Virus record (IMG/VR): IMGVR_UViG_3300037137_000278
Coordinates: 1 to 22,324 of that record
Length of the DNA: 22,324 bases
Reading direction: 5' to 3' (one strand)
DNA from: a virus
A program made the translations under genes and the position numbers. Below the pieces are notes generated by a model that saw nothing but the letters and a program-made list of their open reading frames with translations, did no database searches and was not told where the DNA came from. Below are positions 13,796 to 21,679 of the stretch, one piece after another. Position 1 is the first letter of the stretch. Every line of letters begins with the position of its first letter.

Positions 13796-15717
13796 CTAGG
13801 AGGAATTCTTTCCCGGACAACTCCATGCATCCTGTTCCTCATTTTCAAATATTGATGATAACCGGTAGACGGCCCGCCTGGGGGTAAATTTGACATAGTG
13901 ACGTTATGTTCCAATATACCAGGGTTAGCTTTAATATACTCCGAAGCTAAAAGAACACTTCGAGCTATAGAGTCAGACTGATCATCGTGTTTTCCAGGAA
14001 CCTTCGGAGCTTCTACTATAATTATATTTTTACCTTCAGAAGAAGCCTGAAGTTCAAGAATTTCTGAGATTAACGGAGAATGACGAAATACGGAAGCACT
14101 AGCATCAAATGATATAGCTTCAGGAACAGGCCAGTCATATAGTGCTAATTGTTTATTGTACATAAACATTTTGAATGTCTGATACATATTAGAAGAATCA
14201 GTTGGAAAGAAATTTCGTTGTTCAAACTGAGTCAGACCATTTTTATGTAACGCCTGCTCAAAAACGGGACCTGCCCATTGATCAAAAATTCCTTTATAAA
14301 TAAAGAAATTTTTAGCAAGAATCTTTAGCCACTCAGATATGGCATCGAGGTCTAATCGGTTTCTGTCTTGAAGAGTTAACGCATAATCTACAAGAGGATG
14401 CTCTAGATGTGGGTTTGATTCTTTCCATTTCTTTTTTGCATACCAAACTTCATGATATGCAAGTTCAATTTTCCCATTATTTAAATGAGTTATAGATACA
14501 CTAGTTCCGTCGTTAACTATTCCAAAGTCTACCCCGGCAAAGTGAGGCTTTCTCGGAATCCCACGAGTTTTAGGACGAAGGTCAGGAATTATGCAATCGG
14601 TTAAATCTTTAGAATCTTCTATCCAACCACGAACACGGTCAGAGAACTCAGACCCAAATTCAGTTCCAAATTTCTTCGGATCTTTACTATATTCAACTTC
14701 ATAATAATCACTGGAAATAGTTGGATTCACTTCCCAAGTCGGAGCTTGAATCATAAGCATATTTCTAGAGGCCGGAGAGTTTTCCATAGAGGTTTGATAT
14801 AATTTATAAAAAAACCCTTCTTTAGCATCGGGAGATGAAATAGAAACAACTTTTCCGTCAGATGGGCCTAGTGGAATATGTCTATTAATCGGGTCTTTAG
14901 GAGAAAATGCAGCAGTAGAAGGAACAATCGCTCGGTAAACTTTTTCTCCGGAAGAGTTACCCTTATCAACAAAGAATGCAAGCTCGTCTAAAATTAAAAG
15001 AATAGTTCCGCGACCACGGAGGCCTTTAGCAATAGAACTCTTGAAAGTAGCTTTTAAAGTAGCTTTTCCACGTTCTCCGAATTTTTGTCTATCAGCATCA
15101 GTTCTAAATCTAATATATGTTTGAGTAAAATTAGCTCGAGCAAATTTAAAGAAATCCATCTGCTCAATATGACCACTCATTTCGTTATATACGATAGAGG
15201 CTTGATCTTTATCGTTAGCAACACAAAAAAGCAATATTTCGTTACCAGCAGGAAGACCGTAATAAGCTTGAGGGTTTCCCCGACAAAGAAGCTTATACAT
15301 TTCGTAAACTGCAAAAAGAGCACTTAAAGTACTTTTACCGGAACGCCTTCCGAGAACTAAAATTAACTCATTTCGAATTCGTTCATCTTGTTCTTTAATA
15401 TTGCAACGACCTTGGTCGTGTAAATAATGAAGATACTCAACTTCAGTCAAATTATAGAGAGTTTTAGTATTAAATCTATCAGTTATTTTAATAGTTTTTT
15501 CTTTATCTTCTAAGGGAATACTATAATATAATTTGACTAAAAATTTTTGAACCGGAAAAAGTCCATAAGGTAGGAGTTTAAACCTTTCAATGAAATCAAT
15601 AATATTTAGAAAATTTGAATCTTGTTCGGTTCGAGCTCGAGAAGATCGTTTTTTATCCAAGAAACCAGATATGGTTCCCGTTAAAACGCTTTGTTCGATC
15701 TTCTCTACACTAGGCAT
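13777..15717 (-). CDS. terL: terminase large subunit (TerL), packaging ATPase and nuclease
   Basis: A 646-aa motor protein that pumps DNA into the procapsid through the portal and cuts it. ATPase: Walker A LGRRSGKST (122-130), Walker B ILLILDE with Asp244 and Glu245, and coupling motif SISSPDA (292-298). RNase H-like nuclease: GVDFG with Asp397, FDQWAG with Asp479, and the acidic cluster HDDQSDS (577-583). The key residues appear intact, so the enzyme should be active. The basic C-terminus (RIPPRIQRRR) is encoded inside a palindrome. The start at ATG 15717 overlaps the homing-endonuclease stop by 13 bases, and only a poor GGAAA-like ribosome site precedes it. Confidence 0.95.
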   Translation of the reverse strand: MPSVEKIEQSVLTGTISGFLDKKRSSRARTEQDSNFLNIIDFIERFKLLPYGLFPVQKFLVKLYYSIPLEDKEKTIKITDRFNTKTLYNLTEVEYLHYLHDQGRCNIKEQDERIRNELILVLGRRSGKSTLSALFAVYEMYKLLCRGNPQAYYGLPAGNEILLFCVANDKDQASIVYNEMSGHIEQMDFFKFARANFTQTYIRFRTDADRQKFGERGKATLKATFKSSIAKGLRGRGTILLILDELAFFVDKGNSSGEKVYRAIVPSTAAFSPKDPINRHIPLGPSDGKVVSISSPDAKEGFFYKLYQTSMENSPASRNMLMIQAPTWEVNPTISSDYYEVEYSKDPKKFGTEFGSEFSDRVRGWIEDSKDLTDCIIPDLRPKTRGIPRKPHFAGVDFGIVNDGTSVSITHLNNGKIELAYHEVWYAKKKWKESNPHLEHPLVDYALTLQDRNRLDLDAISEWLKILAKNFFIYKGIFDQWAGPVFEQALHKNGLTQFEQRNFFPTDSSNMYQTFKMFMYNKQLALYDWPVPEAISFDASASVFRHSPLISEILELQASSEGKNIIIVEAPKVPGKHDDQSDSIARSVLLASEYIKANPGILEHNVTMSNLPPGGPSTGYHQYLKMRNRMHGVVRERIPPRIQRRR

Positions 15718-16475
15718 AATAAATTTTCCATTTTATATTTCTTCATAGAATTGGAATTTTTTAATCGCGTTTCAATAGAGATCGATTTTCCAGTATTTAT
15801 TTTCGATAAATTCAATTTAGTTTCAAAACTCAAAATCCTGCCTTTAGTCGCTTTTGATCTCTTAACCTTAGAATCTGATGTTGCCGCAATAGATTTTTGA
15901 ATATTAGACATTCTTAATTTCGATTCTACAGTATGAAATTTTCCAGTATTTGATACTGCGATTTTTTTCCTGATTTCAGAGTTTAATATTTTTCCTTTAC
16001 CAGCGATAGATATTTTTTTCTTCGTATCTTCATTCATAACGTGGCCCATTAAAGAAGCGGATATTTTAGCTTTTGTTTTTGGGGTTTTACGAAGTAATGG
16101 TAACATCTTCGCTCTATACTCTGGTCTATCCCAAGGATTTTTTATTTTATTTGATTGATAAAATCCGCCTCCTTTCATTATATTAAAACCCTTTTCTGGG
16201 TTTCTAGTATCAAATTCTAAAATTTTCTCTTTTTCTAATTCATTAGCTTCTTCCAAAGTTAAATTTTTTCCTAAAATTTCATGGGAAAATGCATCCTTTC
16301 CATATTTTCTAATTGCATTCGAAAAATGACTAGTTATATAAAATTTCCCATTCTTTATCTTATTTGCGGAATAAACATGTCTGTTCCACCTTTTCAACAT
16401 GGAATGTTTAGTTAAACCAATATAACGTCTGTTTGATTCAACGTGAATATGACAATAAACTATCAATGGATTCAC
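15705..16475 (-). CDS. GIY-YIG homing endonuclease with NUMOD3 repeats (SegB-like)
   Basis: A 256-aa free-standing homing endonuclease. N-terminal domain: IVYCHIH and RRYIGLT form the GIY-YIG pair (in variant form VYC...YIG). These are followed by LKRWNRH with the conserved Arg, a helix NAIRKYGKDAF, Glu81 in ANELEKEKI as the likely catalytic acid, and GFNIMKGG. From about residue 130 onward there are four or five NUMOD3-type DNA-binding repeats (KISASLMGH, KISIAGKGK, KIAVSNTGK, LNLSKINTGK). It sits between the 189-aa gene and terL, and its last codons overlap the terL start. Very AT-rich compared with the head genes, as expected of a mobile gene. All GIY-YIG landmarks look intact, so it is probably active; its target is likely near this junction in sister phages. 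Confidence 0.9.
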   Translation of the reverse strand: MNPLIVYCHIHVESNRRYIGLTKHSMLKRWNRHVYSANKIKNGKFYITSHFSNAIRKYGKDAFSHEILGKNLTLEEANELEKEKILEFDTRNPEKGFNIMKGGGFYQSNKIKNPWDRPEYRAKMLPLLRKTPKTKAKISASLMGHVMNEDTKKKISIAGKGKILNSEIRKKIAVSNTGKFHTVESKLRMSNIQKSIAATSDSKVKRSKATKGRILSFETKLNLSKINTGKSISIETRLKNSNSMKKYKMENLLCLV

Positions 16476-16488
16476 CTTGGTAGTAGCA

Positions 16489-17058
16489 TTAAGACTTCAT
16501 TTGAAGCTCCCAATCCACCATATCTGCCTTCATTTGATTGAAAACTAAATCTATGATTTTTTCGTCTACACCAACTTTAACCATAGAGTCATAGAAGAAA
16601 TTCATCCAAATTTCAAATACTTTTTGGAATTTGGGGGATTTTAAATTAAAATCATCATTTAAATTAATTTCTTTTCTTTTAATCAAAATTTCAGATAATT
16701 GTTTAAGACTAGCTATTCTAGCTATAGTATGATTTATGGTTGATTTCCCATTCAGAGCTGATTGTTTTCTCTCCCATTTTAGATGGGATAATTCTTCTGA
16801 TATTTCTAATAAAACAATATCAATTAAGTCGGAGGTTGAAGATTTATTGATGACAGCTTGAACTATTTGTTCATCTTGGACAAATATCTCACGTTCTCTA
16901 TAATCTTTACTAGCGTCAGTTGGATCAACGATTTCGGACAAAGGCATGTCCCCGCCTTGCCCAACGACATATTCTGCCCCTATATCTGAAGAATTTACCT
17001 CCGATCCGCCAGGTAATCTTAAGATTTTTCCATTATTACGGTTCGAAACATTACCCAT
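16489..17058 (-). CDS. helical protein, 189 aa; weak candidate for terminase small subunit
   Basis: Last gene before terL apart from the inserted endonuclease, which is where a small terminase often lies. The first ~70 residues are polar and likely flexible (LRLPGGSEVNSSDIGAEYVV). Residues 75-189 are helical (LIDIVLLEISEELSHLKWERK, then HTIARIASLKQLSEILIKR and VFEIWMNFFYDSMVK). No helix-turn-helix can be named with confidence. The ATG at 17058 lacks a clear Shine-Dalgarno, and the upstream sequence is AT-rich. Small terminases bind the packaging site and regulate TerL, but only position and size argue for this here. Confidence 0.6.
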   Translation of the reverse strand: MGNVSNRNNGKILRLPGGSEVNSSDIGAEYVVGQGGDMPLSEIVDPTDASKDYREREIFVQDEQIVQAVINKSSTSDLIDIVLLEISEELSHLKWERKQSALNGKSTINHTIARIASLKQLSEILIKRKEINLNDDFNLKSPKFQKVFEIWMNFFYDSMVKVGVDEKIIDLVFNQMKADMVDWELQMKS

Positions 17059-17080
17059 ATTTTAAAACTATACTATAAAC

Positions 17081-18997
17081 TTATATGTTTTGCAATTCAG
17101 GATGCGAAATATTTATATCTAAAACAGATTTCGAACTACCCGAAACATCGAAATTCATGCCATCATCAAGTTGATATTTTTCAACCGGATTTTCAACAGC
17201 GGCATGAATTACCGGTAGGGACTTTTTCTTAAAATCAGCTTTTACTGACTCCGGCACCTGCCGGATCATTTCTTTAGCATATTTAGAGCACCATCCAGGA
17301 GATGTTTGAAGAACACACCCGGTGCAAGAAGAACTAGCTAATATATATTTAGCTCCGCGCTTCCTAAATTGAGAAGAACCCGCTGTACAACCATGACCGT
17401 AATCGTTATAAGCAGTAGGATCTATATAATAGAAACCTTGAATTCCATTGTTTTCAGCCGCTGAACGGACTGCCGTAGGATTTTCAGATAAATTTGATTT
17501 AGTATAGCGACTAAGGACTGCAGAAGTCAAACTCTGACCACGCATTCCGGTATTCATAAGATGAGATATAAATCTCCGAATTTCTTCAGGGTCTATATCG
17601 ACAGAAGTATTTTCAGAACTGGTGCTCCCATGGAAGAAAGAAACGCTGCCCTTTTCATATATAGGGGTTTCTTTATTCCCAGGCTTAAAAAGGTTGATGG
17701 TAGCAGTTAAACGACCCCAATTATTAGAGTCAGATTTAATTGAAGAAACAATAGAAGATGCTAATTTAGTAGTTAAACGATTCTCAAGAACTGCTCGTTC
17801 AACAGCGCCTAAAAACGCAACCTTCCCTACAGTAGGGGTATTGGAAACGATTCTTGACGAATGGCAGAGTTGGGCACAACCACCGTCAGGAAGCCCCTTA
17901 CATATTTCACAAACAGCTCTTCTGCGAATAATAAAATCCGGAGACCCATATTTTTTAACAAAAGCAACGGTATTCCGACATCCTCCAAGAACATCCATAT
18001 CTAGATACGTATGTCCTAATATTCCATATAAACCAGCAAGCTTCCGAAGATCAGGGTCGGGGGAACCGGTTAAAATCTTAGTATCATTAGCTCCTGCCAT
18101 CATCCGGCGGGCATAAGCCATATAAGACGGGCTTGGAAGAGGTTCTACCTTCGTTGAAGGGGTCGCCGCACGCTCCAAATAGGCTTTGACGGATGCTTCA
18201 GATGCTTGAACGGGTTTAGGATGGTGTTGTTCTTGGACCCTAAGGACAGGCTCAGAAGACACTCTTCTTGGATTATCCAAGAAGGCCATACGAAGACGAA
18301 CCTTCGCATTACCATCCTTAGAAATAGTCTTCCCTTCGGAAGCTAATTTTGGAGAATAATAGGAAAGAGTCTTATCATCATATGGTATGGAACTAGTGAT
18401 TCTCTTCTTAAATACCGAACAAGTACCGCCTCGAGCACATACGCACCCAGCACACTCATCTTTTGCAAGAATAAAAAGAGCTTCCTTAGCGTGAGAAGCT
18501 ACGAATTTTTTATCTTCTGAGTAACCTTGAGAACAACGAGGAAAATGAGCAGAATTTATATAAACGTTTCCCAGAAGACCTCTCTCCTGGATAACCTCCT
18601 TGATCAAGGAGCCGGCTAGCTGAATTTGTTTATTAGAAAATTCAAGAGAAAGCTTCTCTTGAATTTCAGACGGCTTATGTCCGGCCATAACAAGGCGGGA
18701 AACCCGATCACGAACAGGAGAGGTTGTATCCCGAGGAGGACTCCATCCAAGACTCGGTTGTTGATTTACAATAACATTAGGACGTATAGGAATTACAAAC
18801 GGGACATTGCTACCCGGCTCTCTAGTCAAGGCATGAGAAAGCTCAGGAATCATATCAAGATTCTGCTTAGGAAGAGTTTCCAAAGCTCTATAGTCAGCTT
18901 CACTGACATTCAACCAGGAAAGATCCGCAACACCCTGATCATTCAGGATGTCCGTTATATCACCAATTCCGGTTGATACGTCTATTTTCTTAGCCAT
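17081..18997 (-). CDS. protein with three Cys4 modules, 638 aa
   Basis: Unrecognised protein. Each of three regions begins with G-x-x-G-x-x-Y-(I/L)-(N/D), followed by a cysteine, 21-27 residues, then C-x2-C and a further cysteine 8-9 residues on. Module 1: GLLGNVYIN, Cys155, 182, 185, 193. Module 2: GILGHTYLD, Cys340, 363, 366, 374. Module 3: GIQGFYYID, Cys537, 558, 561, 570. Modules 1 and 3 end C-S-x-x-x-K; extra cysteines are 187 and 378. Such sets could bind zinc or an iron-sulfur cluster. Between them lie flexible Pro/Ser-rich parts (residues 250-295) and a beta-rich stretch (428-460). Its ATG overlaps the previous gene's stop by 8 bases. Function unknown; its place before terminase suggests a virion or packaging protein. 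Confidence 0.7.
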   Translation of the reverse strand: MAKKIDVSTGIGDITDILNDQGVADLSWLNVSEADYRALETLPKQNLDMIPELSHALTREPGSNVPFVIPIRPNVIVNQQPSLGWSPPRDTTSPVRDRVSRLVMAGHKPSEIQEKLSLEFSNKQIQLAGSLIKEVIQERGLLGNVYINSAHFPRCSQGYSEDKKFVASHAKEALFILAKDECAGCVCARGGTCSVFKKRITSSIPYDDKTLSYYSPKLASEGKTISKDGNAKVRLRMAFLDNPRRVSSEPVLRVQEQHHPKPVQASEASVKAYLERAATPSTKVEPLPSPSYMAYARRMMAGANDTKILTGSPDPDLRKLAGLYGILGHTYLDMDVLGGCRNTVAFVKKYGSPDFIIRRRAVCEICKGLPDGGCAQLCHSSRIVSNTPTVGKVAFLGAVERAVLENRLTTKLASSIVSSIKSDSNNWGRLTATINLFKPGNKETPIYEKGSVSFFHGSTSSENTSVDIDPEEIRRFISHLMNTGMRGQSLTSAVLSRYTKSNLSENPTAVRSAAENNGIQGFYYIDPTAYNDYGHGCTAGSSQFRKRGAKYILASSSCTGCVLQTSPGWCSKYAKEMIRQVPESVKADFKKKSLPVIHAAVENPVEKYQLDDGMNFDVSGSSKSVLDINISHPELQNI

Positions 18998-20138
18998 TTT
19001 GACTCTCGGACTTTTCAGCCAAAGCCATTGATTTGGCTATCCTGGCAGAGCACTCTAAAAGAATTTCGGAAGCTTCAGGGATATGAGAATGAGCAACATG
19101 AAGATTCACGAGCTGTGCGTGAATACCTCTTAAACTATTCTCACTAGCGTTTTTGGCGATTGGGAAGGTATCCATATTATCCTGTACGTAAACTTCATGC
19201 CGGTGTTTAAGACACCGTATAATATCACTGGCTAAAAACTGTTTATGACCGAGACCATTATTTTGGAGGTATTCAAGGATTTGACGACGAGTTAAATCCT
19301 TCTTCCCGTATTCTTTCAAAACTTCAGAAGCAAGCTTACCTGAAGCTTCCAAATCAGTGGCTGTCTTAGACACTTTTAAATTTGATTTAACCTTGTCTGC
19401 ACTATTCAAATAAATATCCAATTGATCTACAGTTTCTCCAAGAGAAATTTCATCTTTTGCGAAAGATGAAAGAACCGAGTTTAAATGAAACGGTTTAATG
19501 TTCGACAAAATCGTACCTCCAGAGTTCGGCTCGTTAGTCTGCTCGTAATATAAATCGGGAGCATTCGGAGCTCCAGTAAATTGACTTAAATCTTCAACCC
19601 CATAACCAGACCAAGCGTTTCCATAAGGTTCTAAAGTATTTCCATGAGAAAAATCGTTTTTATTAGGAGATGGGAGTGAATCGCATCCCTCTTTATCTTC
19701 TTGAGCATAAACCCCAGAGTTTTCTGAGGGCCATATATCATTTATACTTTGCCCGGGAGGATGTTTCCCATTTTGTCCAGTAGTCATATGATCATAATAA
19801 TCTGATCTTGCTGAGGGTTCTAACCCGTCAGGAAGCTTGGATTGAGATAAATAAATTCCTCTTTTTCTGTCATCATGAGGACTAGAGGGCGGTCTATCAT
19901 AGTCTCCAGGAATTAATGCAGATGAAGATCTAGGAGAACTATTGGATGGATAACTAATTAAAAGTTCGGGGGAGATAGCAGTTGATCCGCCACCATCTGG
20001 TAAAGATGTTTTCGGACCGTCCCGACCTTCATCGTCTTCCCCATGAAGTGAATCGGATAAAGAAGCATCATAAGGGCCAATTCCGAAATCCTTAACAGCT
20101 TTCGGAAGAGCACTTTCTGTAGGTAAACTAGAAGGCAC
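18990..20138 (-). CDS. hypothetical protein with disordered N-terminus, 382 aa
   Basis: GTG start at 20138, supported by AAAGGA 7 bases upstream; it overlaps the preceding gene's stop by 11 bases. Residues 1-205 are rich in Pro, Ser, Gly and Asp with little predicted structure (for example LPDGGGSTAISPELL, YDRPPSSPHDDRKRG). Residues 210-380 are helical (SVLSSFAKDEISLGETVDQL, then DLTRRQILEYLQNNGLGHKQF and EASEILLECSARIAKS). No catalytic, membrane or metal motif. Family not recognised. It is tightly linked to the 416- and 638-aa genes and may act with them. Confidence 0.65.
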   Translation of the reverse strand: MPSSLPTESALPKAVKDFGIGPYDASLSDSLHGEDDEGRDGPKTSLPDGGGSTAISPELLISYPSNSSPRSSSALIPGDYDRPPSSPHDDRKRGIYLSQSKLPDGLEPSARSDYYDHMTTGQNGKHPPGQSINDIWPSENSGVYAQEDKEGCDSLPSPNKNDFSHGNTLEPYGNAWSGYGVEDLSQFTGAPNAPDLYYEQTNEPNSGGTILSNIKPFHLNSVLSSFAKDEISLGETVDQLDIYLNSADKVKSNLKVSKTATDLEASGKLASEVLKEYGKKDLTRRQILEYLQNNGLGHKQFLASDIIRCLKHRHEVYVQDNMDTFPIAKNASENSLRGIHAQLVNLHVAHSHIPEASEILLECSARIAKSMALAEKSESQNG

Positions 20139-21378
20139 GATTTATTCCTTTATCCCAAAATAGACTGGAAACTTCCCTATCTTTCCTCCGCTGCACAGCG
20201 TCAGGATCAATCTCTCCTAAATTGGGAGAATCATGGGCGCGCATCCATGCTACATCAATATCGGATAAACCTCTTTGATAATAATCCATACTCTTCTCGT
20301 TCCTGGAACCAGGAAGCCAAGAATATCCTTCAACTCTAGCAACTCTTTCCGCAGAAGTTTTTAATTTAGTCAGATCCCCGGTCGTTGGAGCATCGTACCC
20401 TGTAACGCCATCTCCATTAGCATCAGGACCTTCATATAAATACTGAGTTTCTTCAACTCCGCTAGACATACCATCGCCCATCGGATCATCGGATGGAGCA
20501 TCACAAGGCGGATTATAACCGGATCCGAAGTCTCCAGTACCTGCTCCCGGGCCACGACGATCAAGAACAGGGTTCGGATATAGTCCGCCAGGGATTGATT
20601 GGATAGAATTGGCAATACGACGAATTATATGTTTTTTCTTGATGATTTCATCATAACTAGAAGTTGTATGCATCAGTTTTTCTACATCAGAAAGACCGAC
20701 GCTTTGTTCTTTCTCATCAGTCGGCAAAGCCGATTGACTTAACTTTTTTTTTAATTCTTCGTCTTTTTCTCTTTTTGAAGAAGTCTGCGAAAATCCGGAG
20801 GAATCTTCATCCTCTTCGTCGTCTTCTTCTTCCTCATCCGACTCAACAGATGGATTATAATCATCCGGATCCGGATTCTTAATTTCTTCAGTATATTCGT
20901 TTTCTACAAATTGTTCAGGGTTTGCTTTAATATCTGCAGCGTCTTCAACAGCGTCCGAAACTTCTTCTGAAACTTCTTCTGAATCACCAGCTGTACGCCA
21001 GTGATCCGCGTTTATCTCGTCATGGACAGTATCAGTAAAAGAAGATAATATTTCAACAGAGCTTGCTAAATTCGCACGCAAATCTTTGATAGATTGTATA
21101 TATCCACGACCGCCCATGAGACCATCAGGGCTGAACTGAGAGGATGGCATTTTAGAAAAAATTCTAAACGCCGACATGGCATAACTATGGGCTCTTTGAG
21201 ACGCCCACAGGATTTTGGCTAGATTTCGGAGACTATCAGGAGTCCATTCATACCCATCAACACGGATGTCACGTCGAACCGGGCCTTGGTCTTTTTGGAA
21301 TTGAATAACACCAGCGGTCCTAACTTGACCACTAGCGATCGCAACTCTGGAAGCTACTTTACGGATATCCATAGGCAT
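20128..21378 (-). CDS. hypothetical acidic protein, 416 aa
   Basis: ATG at 21378 with AGGA 6 bases upstream; starts 3 bases after the 85-aa stop. The N-terminus reads DIRKVASRVAIASGQVRTAG. Residues 46-130 are helical. Residues 164-193 are very acidic (DEEEEDDEEDEDSS). The segment RVDGYEWTPDS (39-49) is echoed near the C-terminus as RVEGYSWLPGS (348-358), so the ends may carry related binding motifs. Residues 319-329 (DANGDGVTGYD) resemble a calcium-binding loop of the EF-hand or dockerin kind. The rest is Pro/Gly-rich linker. Family unknown; probably a virion component because of neighbours. Confidence 0.65.
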   Translation of the reverse strand: MPMDIRKVASRVAIASGQVRTAGVIQFQKDQGPVRRDIRVDGYEWTPDSLRNLAKILWASQRAHSYAMSAFRIFSKMPSSQFSPDGLMGGRGYIQSIKDLRANLASSVEILSSFTDTVHDEINADHWRTAGDSEEVSEEVSDAVEDAADIKANPEQFVENEYTEEIKNPDPDDYNPSVESDEEEEDDEEDEDSSGFSQTSSKREKDEELKKKLSQSALPTDEKEQSVGLSDVEKLMHTTSSYDEIIKKKHIIRRIANSIQSIPGGLYPNPVLDRRGPGAGTGDFGSGYNPPCDAPSDDPMGDGMSSGVEETQYLYEGPDANGDGVTGYDAPTTGDLTKLKTSAERVARVEGYSWLPGSRNEKSMDYYQRGLSDIDVAWMRAHDSPNLGEIDPDAVQRRKDREVSSLFWDKGINRAF

Positions 21379-21381
21379 GAG

Positions 21382-21639
21382 TTATCCTAATATCGGACCT
21401 AAATCGTCATCAACAAGTCTTTCTATGAAAAACCCGTTTTCGTCTTGACCTAATTTCCAAAAATCTTTTTGGGAAATACGAACTAAAGTGTCATCTTCTG
21501 CGACACGGAAACCACCAAGATCATTTAAACTGGCGATTCTGACCCGCCCACTGGCAGATCTTATGGTTGAAGAATCAGGAGATGGGAAATCATCGACTGA
21601 ACTCGATGAAAACCGGAAATTCTCTATCTTGAGTACCAT
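21382..21639 (-). CDS. hypothetical protein, 85 aa
   Basis: Small protein between the BACON-like and the 416-aa proteins, ending 3 bases before the next ATG. An AGG lies a few bases before its ATG. It has a Ser/Asp-rich N-terminus, then SGRVRIASLNDLGGFRVAED (residues 30-49), and a C-terminal FWKLGQDENGFFIERLVDDD. The second half may form a small beta domain. No recognised family. Its place suggests a small structural or tail-attachment component. Confidence 0.6.
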   Translation of the reverse strand: MVLKIENFRFSSSSVDDFPSPDSSTIRSASGRVRIASLNDLGGFRVAEDDTLVRISQKDFWKLGQDENGFFIERLVDDDLGPILG

Positions 21640-21679
21640 ATTACCTAACCTATTAACACGGAAGACAACAAGCTTAGGA

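Noticed and set aside
13777-17058. Group I intron or intein in the terminase
   Set aside because: terL reads without interruption with all ATPase and nuclease motifs; the endonuclease is free-standing upstream of it.
17622-18116. 164-codon plus-strand frame
   Set aside because: Antisense to the Cys4-module protein, whose conserved repeats show the minus strand is the coding one.
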